Shown: positions 1-7,627 of the stretch, in pieces
Numbering within the stretch: position 1 is the stretch's first letter
Layout of the letters: every line of letters starts with the position of its first letter
Assembly (NCBI RefSeq): GCF_000612585.1
Contig: NZ_JFCA01000067.1
Span: 1 to 34,772, forward strand
Reading direction: 5' to 3'
Length of the DNA: 34,772 nucleotides
From: Pseudomonas sp. CHM02
GTDB taxonomy: Bacteria; Pseudomonadota; Gammaproteobacteria; Pseudomonadales; Pseudomonadaceae
Position numbers and translations under genes: made by a program
Notes under the pieces: model-generated
The model's database searches: none
What the model was told of the DNA's origin: nothing
Seen by the model: the letters and a program-made list of their open reading frames with translations, nothing else

Positions 1-402
1 AACCTGATTGCACGCATGGGCGCGGGCAAGGTCGGCGACCACCTGCCCAACCTGATTCGCGCGGTACAGCGCGAGGGCAAGCAGGTGCTGTGGAGCTCGG
101 ACCCGATGCACGGCAACACCATCAAGGCCAGCAGCGGCTACAAGACCCGCGACTTTGCGCAGATCCTGGGCGAGGTGAAGGAATTCTTCCAGGTGCACCA
201 GGCCGAGGGCAGCTATGCCGGTGGGATTCACATCGAGATGACCGGGCAGAACGTCACCGAATGCATCGGCGGTGCACGGCCGATCACCGAGGATGGCTTG
301 TCGGACCGTTACCACACCCACTGCGACCCACGGATGAATGCCGATCAGTCGCTGGAATTGGCGTTCCTGATTGCCGAGACGCTGAAACAGGTCAAACGCT
401 AA
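1..402 (+). CDS. Class II 3-deoxy-7-phosphoheptulonate synthase (DAHP synthase), C-terminal part
   Basis: This is the last 133 codons of a gene that begins before the window; the frame is open from base 1 to the TAA at 400-402. The enzyme condenses phosphoenolpyruvate with erythrose 4-phosphate, the first step of the shikimate pathway, in the cytoplasm. The segment has the hallmarks of the plant-like class II family: GAGKVGDHLP, the metal-ligand stretch SSDPMHGNT (His), GGIHIEMTGQNVTECIGG (Glu) and THCDPRMN (Asp). Class II enzymes are about 450 residues, so roughly two thirds is missing. A second, non-homologous class I DAHP synthase lies at 14343-15419. Whether this copy serves general aromatic synthesis or a secondary pathway such as phenazines cannot be told from the C-terminus. 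No phz genes are visible. Confidence 0.95.
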   Translation, partial: NLIARMGAGKVGDHLPNLIRAVQREGKQVLWSSDPMHGNTIKASSGYKTRDFAQILGEVKEFFQVHQAEGSYAGGIHIEMTGQNVTECIGGARPITEDGLSDRYHTHCDPRMNADQSLELAFLIAETLKQVKR

Positions 403-422
403 GACGTTAAGTCGCCTGCTCT

Positions 423-500
423 GACGCCATCGCGGGCAAGCCCAGCTCCCACCAGTGCCAGCGTCCCCCTGTGGGAGCCGGGCTTGCCCGCGATGGCGTC
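423..500. repeat. REP doublet (inverted repeat)
   Basis: Two 30-base arms, 423-452 and 471-500, are reverse complements with one mismatch; the outer 20 bases pair perfectly. The arm carries a GCGGGCAAGCCCAGCTCCCAC core, related in design to the palindromes at 5278 and 9752. It fills the gap between two convergent genes. This is typical of Pseudomonas REP/REPIN elements and could also slow transcription in both directions. Confidence 0.85.
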
Positions 501-1730
501 CTAGAGAGCACTGCCCCGAGTGATCATCGCCACCCGCAACCGGTCGCCACTCGGCCGCTGGCAATTGAGCTGTACCTGTTCCAGCCCCAGCCAACCGGCC
601 ATTTGTAACAGGTTCTGCGCCAGCGCCAACATCCCCTCCTCATCCAGCCCCGGCTCTTCCTCATGCACCGCATGCACGGCCAGGCGCCCGTTGGCGCGTT
701 CGGCACGCAGGTCGACGCGCGCGGCAATCCGTTCGTTGTGCAGAAACGGCAGCACGTAATAGCCGTACACCCGCTTGTCTTGTGGCGTATAGATCTCCAG
801 GCGGTAACGGAAATCGAACAGACGCTCGGTACGCGCACGCTCCCACACCAGCGAATCAAACGGTGACAGCAATGCGCTGGCCGGCACTTTGCGTGGCACT
901 TTCGGCTCGGGCAGGCAATACGCCGGTTGTTTCCAGCCTTGCACCTGGCATGCCTGCAACTGCCCGTCTTCCACGAGTTCGGCCAGGCGATGGCGGCTGT
1001 CGGCAGGATCGAGACGGAAGTAGTCGCGCAGGTCTTTCTCGGTGCCTACGCCCAATGCAGTGGCGCTGTGCAACAGCAGGCCGCGCTGGGCCTCGGCCTC
1101 CGTGACAGTGGCTTGCAGGATATCGCCGGGAATGACCCGCTCCGGCAAATCGTAGAGCCGCTCAAACCCACGCCGCCCCGCAACCGTGACGAGGCCGGCG
1201 GCAAACAGCCATTCCAGCGCGTGTTTTTCGTCGCTCCAGTCCCACCACGGGCCGGCGCGCTCCTCACGGGTCGACAAGCTGCCGGCACCCAGCGCGCCTT
1301 GTTGCTCGACCGTCTGTAGCACACGCTGAATCGTGGCCTGTTGCTCACGCCCAAAGCGCGCCATCTGCGAATAAATACCCTGGCCCTGCTTGGCCCGCTC
1401 CATGCGCCAGCGCATCAGCGGGTACAGCGCCATTGGCAGCAGCGATGCCTCATGGCCCCAGTATTCGAACAACGAACGCCGTCGTCCCTGGCTCCAGGCA
1501 GCCTGTTCAAGCATCAACGGGGAGTAATTGCCCAGGCGGGAAAACAGCGGCAGGTAATGGGAGCGCACCACCGCATTGACCGAATCGATCTGCAACACGC
1601 CCAGGCGTTCGATGATGCGATTAAGGTGCGCAGCCTTGATCAGTGCAGGCGCCTGGCGCCCGGAAAACCCCTGGGCCGCCAGCGCCATGCGTCGAGCTTG
1701 CTTGAGTGAAAAAGACAGGTCGGCAGGCAT
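501..1730 (-). CDS. YcaQ/AlkX-type winged-helix DNA glycosylase
   Basis: The 409-residue protein matches the HTH_42 (YcaQ/AlkZ) superfamily along its whole length; E. coli YcaQ is about 410 residues. These enzymes unhook DNA interstrand crosslinks and excise bulky N7-alkylguanines, using tandem winged-helix domains and a C-terminal beta barrel. The catalytic motif is visible as Q47-I48-D49 in GVLQIDSVNAVVRSHY, the Q-phi-D form of the YcaQ (AlkX) branch rather than the Q-phi-Q form of Streptomyces AlkZ. The ATG at 1730 follows GGAG at a 6-base distance. The gene is convergent with the upstream aromatic gene and separated from it by the REP doublet. No self-resistance or toxin cluster surrounds it, so a housekeeping repair role is most likely. 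Confidence 0.88.
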   Translation of the reverse strand: MPADLSFSLKQARRMALAAQGFSGRQAPALIKAAHLNRIIERLGVLQIDSVNAVVRSHYLPLFSRLGNYSPLMLEQAAWSQGRRRSLFEYWGHEASLLPMALYPLMRWRMERAKQGQGIYSQMARFGREQQATIQRVLQTVEQQGALGAGSLSTREERAGPWWDWSDEKHALEWLFAAGLVTVAGRRGFERLYDLPERVIPGDILQATVTEAEAQRGLLLHSATALGVGTEKDLRDYFRLDPADSRHRLAELVEDGQLQACQVQGWKQPAYCLPEPKVPRKVPASALLSPFDSLVWERARTERLFDFRYRLEIYTPQDKRVYGYYVLPFLHNERIAARVDLRAERANGRLAVHAVHEEEPGLDEEGMLALAQNLLQMAGWLGLEQVQLNCQRPSGDRLRVAMITRGSAL

Positions 1731-1775
1731 GGGGTTCTCCGTGTGGGCTCGCCGCCTACCCTACTGCATCCGCGC

Positions 1776-1982
1776 TTACTTTCGCAGCGGGTCTTGCCAG
1801 AAATGCAGGTGGCGCTCCTGCTCCACGTCGCCGCGATTGAGGCCGATGTCCTTGAGCGCATCGTCACTCAGACTTGCCAGCATCTGGCGCTCCTCATGCA
1901 GCGCCTGCCAACGGGCAACCTTGTGAAACAGCCCGGCAAACGGACGTTTCGCCATCAACATAAAACCTCTTTGACCTTTCAT
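1776..1982 (-). CDS. DUF1127 (YjiS-like) small protein
   Basis: A basic 68-residue protein with the DUF1127 core: an aromatic/basic helix (FHKVARWQALHEERQML) followed by LASLSDDALKDIGLNRGD. The family is widespread in proteobacteria. Short members have been linked to phosphate/carbon metabolism and RNA turnover, but the role of Pseudomonas copies is unsettled. I chose the ATG at 1982 because GGAGGG lies 8 bases upstream. A second possible start, MLMAKRPF seven codons in, also has an AGAGG ahead of it. The reading frame extends upstream to 2063, but that extension has no ribosome site. The gene is divergent from the LysR regulator at 2044, a layout that suggests control by it. Confidence 0.82.
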   Translation of the reverse strand: MKGQRGFMLMAKRPFAGLFHKVARWQALHEERQMLASLSDDALKDIGLNRGDVEQERHLHFWQDPLRK

Positions 1983-2043
1983 CTTCTCGCCCTCCAATGG
2001 GGATGACGCGAGTGTGTGCCTGGCCTTATGATCAATCCAACGA

Positions 2044-2934
2044 ATGTTTCTTATGCAATACATCTCTGAGATTGATCAATTGTCCAGCTACCCGAGCATC
2101 GACACTGAAGTGCTGCGCACCTTCGTCGCCATCGCTGACCAGGGCGGTTTTACCCGCGCAGGTGAACTGGTCAACCGCACCCAGTCGGCGGTGAGCATGC
2201 AGATGAAACGCCTGGAAGAAGACGTGTTGCAGCGCAAGCTGTTCGAGCGCGATGGCCGCCAGGTGCGGCTGACGCCTGAAGGCCAGGTGTTGCTGGGCTA
2301 CGCGCGGCGCATCCTGAAACTGCACAGCGAGGTGTTCAATACCCTGCGCGAACCGCACATGGTGGGGTTGGTGCGCATCGGCACGCCGGACGACTACGTG
2401 ATGCGTTTCCTGCCGGGGATTCTCAAACGCTTTTCCAAGGCGTATCCGCTGATCCAGATCGAGATGCACTGCGAAGCTTCGACGGTGTTGATGCAGCGTC
2501 GGGACCTGGCGCTGACCGTGATCAGCCGCGAGCCCGGCAACGAGATCGGCGAGTTGCTGCGCACTGAGCGCATGGTATGGGCGGCGGCCCCTTGCTTCTG
2601 CGTGGACGAACACGATGCGCTGCCGCTGGCGATCTCCGGGATCGACAGCTTCTGCACCCAGTGGACCCGCGCAGCACTGGACGCCGCCGGGCGCGATTAC
2701 CGACTGGCCTACCACAGCTCAAACGTGGCGGCGATTCAGGCCGTGGTAAGTTCGGGCCTGGCGGTGATGGTCAGCATGGAAAGCCTGGTGACCGACGACC
2801 TGCGCGTACTCGGCAGCGAAGAAGGTTTCCCGCCTTTGCCGTCGATGAATCTTCGATTGCTGCGCAACCCGGCAATGACCTCGCCGATCACCGAATGCCT
2901 GGCCGAGTACATCCTCGAAGGCTTCAGACTTTAA
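2044..2934 (+). CDS. LysR-family regulator, LrhA/HexA-like
   Basis: A 296-residue LysR-type transcription factor. The N-terminal winged helix is clear (IDTEVLRTFVAIADQGGFT, then NRTQSAVSMQMKRLEE, residues about 19-65), followed by the periplasmic-binding-protein-like effector domain (VRIGTPDDYVMRFLPGILK onward). The 'PSIDTEVLRTFVAIAD' start resembles the LrhA/HexA branch. The gene is divergent from the DUF1127 gene across a 61-base gap that should hold both promoters, so the DUF1127 gene is the natural candidate target. Starts at 2044 and 2053 are both possible; neither has a strong ribosome site. The 3' end overlaps the convergent TauE/SafE gene by 11 bases. The effector is unknown. Confidence 0.85.
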   Translation: MFLMQYISEIDQLSSYPSIDTEVLRTFVAIADQGGFTRAGELVNRTQSAVSMQMKRLEEDVLQRKLFERDGRQVRLTPEGQVLLGYARRILKLHSEVFNTLREPHMVGLVRIGTPDDYVMRFLPGILKRFSKAYPLIQIEMHCEASTVLMQRRDLALTVISREPGNEIGELLRTERMVWAAAPCFCVDEHDALPLAISGIDSFCTQWTRAALDAAGRDYRLAYHSSNVAAIQAVVSSGLAVMVSMESLVTDDLRVLGSEEGFPPLPSMNLRLLRNPAMTSPITECLAEYILEGFRL

Positions 2935-3673
2935 AGGTCAGCATCACCGCGCACACCACCAGGAAGCCGCAGAACAGGCCACGCAGTACGCGTTCCGGCA
3001 GTGCGTGGGCGACTTTCACGCCCCAGCTGATACTCAGCAAGCCGCCGACGGCCAACGGTACGCCGATCATCCAGTCCACCTCGTGGTGCCAGGCGTAGGT
3101 GACCAGGGTCACACTGGTGCTCGGCAGCGCCAAGGCCAGGGACAGGCCTTGGGCGACGACCTGGGTGGTGCCGAACAGGCTGGTCAGTACGGGCGTGGCA
3201 ACCACCGCGCCACCCACCCCGAACAAACCGCCCATGGAGCCGGAGGCGGCACCGAGCACCCCAAGCCAAGGCCAGGAATAACGCATCTGCGCCGTCGGCG
3301 GTGCATTGCGGGTGAACATGCGCAGCAGGTTGTAGGCCGAAAGCGTCAACAAGAAGGCGATAAAGCCGACGCGCATCGCGCCCGCATCCAGCCCCACCGC
3401 CCAGATCGAACCGAGCCAGGCAAAACTGAAACCCATCACGCCCAACGGCAGCGCATGGCGCAACTCGATGCGATTGCGCTGGTGATAGCGCCACAGCGCC
3501 AGCATCACGTTGGGCACCACCATCACCAGCGCTGTACCTTGAGCCAACTGCTGGTCCAGGCCGAACAACACGCCCAGCACCGGAATGGCAATCAAGCCGC
3601 CGCCAATGCCAAACAGGCCGCCCACCGTGCCGAGGGCCGCGCCCAATACCAGGTACATCGCTAGATCCAACAC
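2924..3673 (-). CDS. TauE/SafE-family membrane permease
   Basis: A 249-residue, very hydrophobic protein with the two-repeat architecture of the TauE/SafE (DUF81) family. Each half begins with a glycine-rich signature: GTVGGLFGIGGGLIAIPVL near the N-terminus and GSMGGLFGVGGAVVATPVL after residue 140. About eight membrane helices are visible. Family members export or import sulfite, sulfoacetate or other small organosulfur or C1 anions across the inner membrane. The start is GTG at 3673, preceded by GGAG at about 9 bases; an ATG five codons later is an alternative. The gene is divergent from the LysR gene at 3783, which may control it in response to the transported anion. The substrate cannot be read from sequence. 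Confidence 0.88.
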   Translation of the reverse strand: MLDLAMYLVLGAALGTVGGLFGIGGGLIAIPVLGVLFGLDQQLAQGTALVMVVPNVMLALWRYHQRNRIELRHALPLGVMGFSFAWLGSIWAVGLDAGAMRVGFIAFLLTLSAYNLLRMFTRNAPPTAQMRYSWPWLGVLGAASGSMGGLFGVGGAVVATPVLTSLFGTTQVVAQGLSLALALPSTSVTLVTYAWHHEVDWMIGVPLAVGGLLSISWGVKVAHALPERVLRGLFCGFLVVCAVMLTFKV

Positions 3674-3782
3674 CGTACGTCACTCCACAATCCCAGGCCT
3701 TGCATGCTACGCAGTCAGCTCTGGCGCGGAAACGCACAGCAACGCACAATGGCTGTGCCAATCTCGCACAAGCGTCTATTCG

Positions 3783-4733
3783 ATGAATCCCAATACCCTG
3801 ACCGATCAACTGGGCCTGTTTCTCGATGTCCTGGAAACCGGCAGCTTTTCCGCCGCCGCCCGCCGCCATCCGCTGACACCCTCGGCAGTAGCGCGACGCA
3901 TCGACAGCCTGGAAAGCTCGGTGGGCAGCCGTTTGTTCCAGCGCAGCACCCACGCGGTGGTGCCAACGCCAGCAGGCCTTGCGTTTGCCGAACGGGCGCG
4001 ACGGATTGTCAGCGAGTTGCAGCTGGCGCGGGCCGAGGCGGTGTCCCTGAGCCATGCGCCGGAAGGCCTGATTCGGGTGGACGCGCCCGCAGCGTTCGGG
4101 CGGCGGCATCTGGCGCCGGTGATTGCAGACTTCCTTAACGTGTACCCAGGCCTGGACGTGCACCTGCATCTGATCGACAGCTTCGTGGACATGCAGGGTG
4201 CGCACCTGGGCAAGGTGGATCTGGTGCTGCGCGCCGGGCATATCGTCGACACCCGGTTGATCGCTACGCCCTTGGCGAGCATCGTGCGCATCGCCTGCGC
4301 CAGCCCGGCCTACCTGAAAAACCGTGGTACACCGACCCACCCTCGAGAGCTCAGCGAACACGACGGGCTGGACTGGGATGGCCTGTCGCCAATGTTCGCC
4401 TGGCGTTTCGAACAGGATGGACGCCGCGCGACCTATCGCCCGCAACGCATCCGCATGAGTGCCAATAACGCCGAAGCCTTGCTGTCCGGCGCCCTCGCCG
4501 GGTTGGGCATCGCCCATCTGCCCACTTGGTTGGCCAGCGAATACCTGGTACGCGGCGAACTGCTGCCACTGTTTTGCGAAAACGGCCTGCCCAGCCCCGA
4601 GACCACCGGGATCTATGCGTTGCGCCTGGAACAACAACCCAACGCGCGCAGCCGGCTGTTGCTGGAATACCTGAAAACCCGTTTCAGCCCGGTGCCGCCC
4701 TGGGACCTGGCCCTGCAAAGTGGCTTGGTCTGA
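3783..4733 (+). CDS. LysR-family transcriptional regulator
   Basis: A 316-residue LysR-type regulator starting MNPNTLTDQLGLFLDVL. The winged helix spans about residues 5-65, with the recognition-helix region TPSAVARRIDSLESSVGSRL, then an effector domain beginning GLIRVDAPAAFGRRHLAPVI. This is the layout of the large AaeR/DsdC-like 'CrgA' subgroup. The open frame reaches back to 3585, but that part lies over the TauE gene and lacks a ribosome site, so ATG 3783 is preferred. It is divergent from the TauE/SafE permease, with 109 bases between the two starts, the usual geometry of a LysR regulator and its target. The effector is unknown. Confidence 0.88.
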   Translation: MNPNTLTDQLGLFLDVLETGSFSAAARRHPLTPSAVARRIDSLESSVGSRLFQRSTHAVVPTPAGLAFAERARRIVSELQLARAEAVSLSHAPEGLIRVDAPAAFGRRHLAPVIADFLNVYPGLDVHLHLIDSFVDMQGAHLGKVDLVLRAGHIVDTRLIATPLASIVRIACASPAYLKNRGTPTHPRELSEHDGLDWDGLSPMFAWRFEQDGRRATYRPQRIRMSANNAEALLSGALAGLGIAHLPTWLASEYLVRGELLPLFCENGLPSPETTGIYALRLEQQPNARSRLLLEYLKTRFSPVPPWDLALQSGLV

Positions 4734-4813
4734 GTGCCCGGACAGAATTATCTGGCGCATTAAAGATTTGCCCGCTAGATTCCAGCCCAGACACGCTTTT
4801 TCGAGGTACCGCC

Positions 4814-5266
4814 ATGAGCAAGAATCCTGATCCCTGCGAATCCCTGCTGCTGGACAACCAGCTGTGCTTCGCCCTGCACTCCACGTCGCTGCTGATGACC
4901 AAGGTCTACAAGCCACTGCTGCAAGCCCTCGGCCTGACCTACCCGCAATACCTGGCCATGATGGTGCTGTGGGAAGAGGATGGTTTGACCGTCGGCGAAA
5001 TCAGCAGCCGCCTGTTGACCGACCCGGGATCGCTCACCCCCCTGCTCAAGCGCCTGGAAGCCGAAGGCCTGCTCAGCCGTACCCGTAGCCGCGAAGATGA
5101 ACGGGTCGTGGTCGTGGAGTTGACCGGTGCCGGTCGTGCCCTGCAGGACAAGGCCATGGGTATTCCGCAGTGCATCCTCGGCGCCAGCGGCCTGGAACTG
5201 GACCAACTGCGCAAGCTGCAAAGCGACCTGATCGCGTTGCGCGCCAACCTGCAGGCCAGCGTTTAG
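4814..5266 (+). CDS. ohrR: OhrR, organic-hydroperoxide-sensing MarR-family repressor
   Basis: A 150-residue MarR-type winged-helix repressor. The sensing cysteine is C18 in the OhrR signature LDNQLCFAL, and the winged-helix region is LTVGEISSRLLTDPGSLTPL followed by the wing RSREDERVVVVELT. A second cysteine, C120, sits about 100 residues later, close to the spacing of the resolving cysteine in Xanthomonas OhrR. This suggests the two-cysteine disulfide mechanism. Oxidation by organic peroxides releases the operator and derepresses ohr, which follows at 5476 on the same strand. The start at 4814 (MSKNPDPCES) matches family length. A long upstream extension of the frame is an overlap artefact. 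Confidence 0.93.
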   Translation: MSKNPDPCESLLLDNQLCFALHSTSLLMTKVYKPLLQALGLTYPQYLAMMVLWEEDGLTVGEISSRLLTDPGSLTPLLKRLEAEGLLSRTRSREDERVVVVELTGAGRALQDKAMGIPQCILGASGLELDQLRKLQSDLIALRANLQASV

Positions 5267-5277
5267 TCCCCTTCCCA

Positions 5278-5348
5278 TGTAGGAGCCGGCTTGCCGGCGA
5301 TCGCGGTACATCTGATACAACACAATCGCCGGCAAGCCGGCTCCTACA
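5278..5348. repeat. REP palindrome doublet
   Basis: Perfect 24-base inverted arms at 5278-5301 and 5325-5348 (TGTAGGAGCCGGCTTGCCGG core) are separated by 23 bases. The element sits between ohrR and ohr, directly after the ohrR stop. In RNA it would form a long hairpin, so it may attenuate readthrough from ohrR into ohr. Confidence 0.88.
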
Positions 5349-5386
5349 GATCATCGCCTCAAGCTGGAAAAATTTGAAAATTTATC

Positions 5387-5456
5387 TTGCACGCTAAACA
5401 TTAGCGCGATACATTCATCTCACCAACTACTTAGCGCGCAAACATTTAGCGCTAAA
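5387..5456 (+). promoter_or_regulatory. ohr promoter with probable OhrR operators
   Basis: A sigma70-like promoter TTGCAC (5387-5392), 17 bases, TACATT (5410-5415) is visible. Its spacer contains a perfect dyad CGCTAA-ACA-TTAGCG (5392-5406), which overlaps the -35 box by its last base. A second perfect palindrome, TTTAGCGCTAAA, lies at 5445-5456 just ahead of the ohr ribosome site. A half site TTAGCGCG is at 5431. The shared TTAGCG unit recurs at 5401, 5431 and 5446. Repression by OhrR at these sites is inferred from position and symmetry. Confidence 0.65.
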
Positions 5457-5475
5457 AATCAAAGAGGACGACACC

Positions 5476-5895
5476 ATGCAAACGCTCTATACCGCAGTAG
5501 CCACTTCCACCGGCGGCCGTGATGGTCGTGCTGTTTCCAGCGACAATATCCTCGACGTCAAACTCGCCACCCCCAAAGAACTGGGCGGTGCTGGTGGCCA
5601 GGCCACCAACCCGGAACAACTGTTCGCTGCCGGCTACTCGGCGTGCTTTATCGGCGCCCTGAAGTTCGTCGCCAGCCAGACCAAACGCAAAATCCCGGAC
5701 GACGCCTCGATCACGGCCCACGTCGGCATCGGCCAGATCCCCGGCGGTTTCGGTCTGGATATCGACCTGCACATCAGCCTGCCCGGCCTGGCCCAGGATG
5801 ACGCGCAAAGCCTGGTCGACGCCGCTCACCAAGTCTGCCCGTACTCCAACGCCACCCGTGGCAACGTTGATGTACGCCTGCACGTGACTGTCTAA
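5476..5895 (+). CDS. ohr: Ohr, organic hydroperoxide reductase
   Basis: A 139-residue OsmC/Ohr-family thiol peroxidase that reduces organic and fatty-acid hydroperoxides in the cytoplasm, recycled by lipoylated proteins. The peroxidatic cysteine is C57 (GYSACFIGAL) and the resolving cysteine is C121 (VCPYSNATRGN). R18 and E47 (NPEQLF), which form the catalytic salt-bridge network in this family, are also present. Length and motifs match Ohr rather than OsmC. The start has AGAGGA 8-12 bases upstream. The gene lies downstream of ohrR and of the palindromic operators, and 28 bases before an exported hydrolase that may be cotranscribed. Confidence 0.96.
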   Translation: MQTLYTAVATSTGGRDGRAVSSDNILDVKLATPKELGGAGGQATNPEQLFAAGYSACFIGALKFVASQTKRKIPDDASITAHVGIGQIPGGFGLDIDLHISLPGLAQDDAQSLVDAAHQVCPYSNATRGNVDVRLHVTV

Positions 5896-5923
5896 ATGAC
5901 CTCGGCCGCCCCTGGAGAACGAA

Positions 5924-6940
5924 ATGAACACAATTGGTAAAGCGCTCACCGGCACCCTGCTCGCCCTGTCCATCACCAACGCCTTTGCGGCGACGGGTGA
6001 AGTCGAGCACAACACCCAGGCCTTCCTGGATGTGTTGAACGCAGGCACCGGCAAACCGATGGAACAGCTGACGCCCAAGGACGCCCGCGCCGTACTGACC
6101 GGCGCCCAGGCGGGTGTGAAACTGACCTTGCCCAAGGCCGATGTAAGCCAGAAGACCATTCAGGTCGATGGCAAGCCGCTGGACCTGACCATCGTGCGTC
6201 CGGCCGGGGTCAAGGGCACATTGCCCGTGTTCATGTTCTTCCACGGCGGCGGCTGGGTGTTGGGGGATTACCCGACCCATGAACGCCTGGTACGGGATCT
6301 GGTCGTGGGTTCGGGTGCGGTGGCGGTGTTCGTCAACTACACGCCTTCGCCGGAAGCACATTACCCGGTGGCGATCAACCAGGCCTACGGCGCGACCAAA
6401 TGGGTGGCCGAGCATGGCCAAGAGATCAATGTCGACGGCAAGCGTCTGGCGGTAGCGGGCAACAGTGTCGGCGGCAACATGGCGGCGGTGGTCAGCCTGA
6501 TGGCCAAGGACAAGGGTACACCGGCGATCAAGTTCCAACTGTTGCTGTGGCCGGTGACCGACGCCAACTTCGACACCGGGTCCTACAACCAGTACGCCGA
6601 AGGGCACTTCCTCACCAAGAACATGATGAAGTGGTTCTGGGACAACTACACCACCGACGCGAACCAACGCGCCGAGATCTACGCCTCGCCGCTGCGGGCA
6701 ACCACCGACCAGCTCAAGGGCTTGCCGCCCGCGCTGATCCAGACTGCCGGCGCCGATGTGCTGCGTGATGAAGGCGAGGCCTATGCCCGCAAGCTGGATG
6801 CCGCCGGTGTACCGGTGACCGCCGTGCGCTACAACGGCATGATTCACGACTACGGTTTGCTCAACGTCGTCAGCCAGGTGCCGGCCGTACGTTCAGCCCT
6901 GCTCCAGGCCTCGGATGAGCTGAAGCAACACCTGAAGTAA
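5924..6940 (+). CDS. Exported alpha/beta hydrolase, hormone-sensitive-lipase (family IV esterase) type
   Basis: A 338-residue protein with an N-terminal signal peptide (hydrophobic residues 8-22, likely cut after AFA) and a family IV esterase fold. The oxyanion motif HGGGW is at 107-111. The nucleophile is S181 in GNSVGG, where the usual motif is GDSAGG, followed by D278 (AGADVLRDEG) and H308 (MIHDYG). It should hydrolyse short acyl esters in the periplasm or outside the cell; the natural substrate is unknown. It begins 28 bases after ohr, with GGAG upstream, and ends at a strong terminator, so an ohr-hydrolase operon is likely. That would place it under peroxide control. Confidence 0.88.
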   Translation: MNTIGKALTGTLLALSITNAFAATGEVEHNTQAFLDVLNAGTGKPMEQLTPKDARAVLTGAQAGVKLTLPKADVSQKTIQVDGKPLDLTIVRPAGVKGTLPVFMFFHGGGWVLGDYPTHERLVRDLVVGSGAVAVFVNYTPSPEAHYPVAINQAYGATKWVAEHGQEINVDGKRLAVAGNSVGGNMAAVVSLMAKDKGTPAIKFQLLLWPVTDANFDTGSYNQYAEGHFLTKNMMKWFWDNYTTDANQRAEIYASPLRATTDQLKGLPPALIQTAGADVLRDEGEAYARKLDAAGVPVTAVRYNGMIHDYGLLNVVSQVPAVRSALLQASDELKQHLK

Positions 6941-6954
6941 AACGTAACGCGCAT

Positions 6955-6987
6955 AAAAAAGCCCGACGCATGGTCGGGCTTTTTTTC
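6955..6987. terminator. Bidirectional rho-independent terminator
   Basis: Stem GCCCGAC (6961-6967) pairs with GTCGGGC (6973-6979). It is preceded by six A and followed by eight T, so it works on both strands. It lies between the convergent hydrolase and efp genes. Confidence 0.9.
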
Positions 6988-7005
6988 GTATCGGCAGGGC
7001 CAGAA

Positions 7006-7578
7006 TTACTTCTTGGCGCGACCTTTGTACGAACCACCTTCGCGGGTGTCGATCTCGATCAGGTCGTCGATTTCGATGAAATCGGCTACTTGCAGTTCGG
7101 TACCGTTGCTCAGCTTGGCAGGTTTCATCACCTTGCCCGAAGTGTCGCCGCGAGCGGAACCTTCGGTGTAGGCCACTTTACGCACGATGGTGGTCGGCAG
7201 CTCTACGGAAACCAGGCGCTCTTCGAAGAAAATAGCTTCGCAGACGTCTTCCATGCCTTCTTCGATGAACGGCAGAACAGCTTCGATATCTTCAGCGTTC
7301 AGCTCGTACATGGTGTAGTCGGTGGTGTCCATGAACGTGTAGGTGTCGCCGCTGATGAAGGACAGGGTCGCTTCTTTGCGGTCGAGGATCACGTCGTCCA
7401 GTTTGTCATCGGCGCTGTAGACGATCTCGGTCTTGTAACCGGTCAGCAGGTTCTTCAGCTTGGTCTTCATGATTGCGCTGTTACGACCAGACTTGGTGAA
7501 CTCAGCTTTCTGAACCAGCCAAGGGTCGTTTTCGAGACGGATCACTGTACCGGGTTTCAGTTCTTTACCAGTTTTCAT
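7006..7578 (-). CDS. efp: Elongation factor P
   Basis: A 190-residue EF-P with the KOW-like N-terminal domain and two OB domains. EF-P enters the ribosomal E site and rescues ribosomes stalled on consecutive prolines. The loop that reaches the P-site tRNA reads KSGRNSAIMK, and its tip residue is R32. This is the arginine form that is rhamnosylated, not the lysine form modified by EpmA/EpmB. The gene for the matching rhamnosyltransferase, earP, lies 49 bases upstream on the same strand. The ribosome site is weak (GGAT about 8 bases ahead of ATG). The gene ends at the shared terminator. Confidence 0.97.
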   Translation of the reverse strand: MKTGKELKPGTVIRLENDPWLVQKAEFTKSGRNSAIMKTKLKNLLTGYKTEIVYSADDKLDDVILDRKEATLSFISGDTYTFMDTTDYTMYELNAEDIEAVLPFIEEGMEDVCEAIFFEERLVSVELPTTIVRKVAYTEGSARGDTSGKVMKPAKLSNGTELQVADFIEIDDLIEIDTREGGSYKGRAKK

Positions 7579-7627
7579 TGCATATATCCGAAATTTGGAT
7601 GGGATTTACAAAATTCAAGGTGGCGTA

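Noticed and set aside
2931..4916. 661-codon minus-strand frame
   Set aside because: It runs across the TauE/SafE gene in another frame and antisense to the LysR and ohrR genes; its composition is that of a GC-rich shadow frame, with no recognisable domain.
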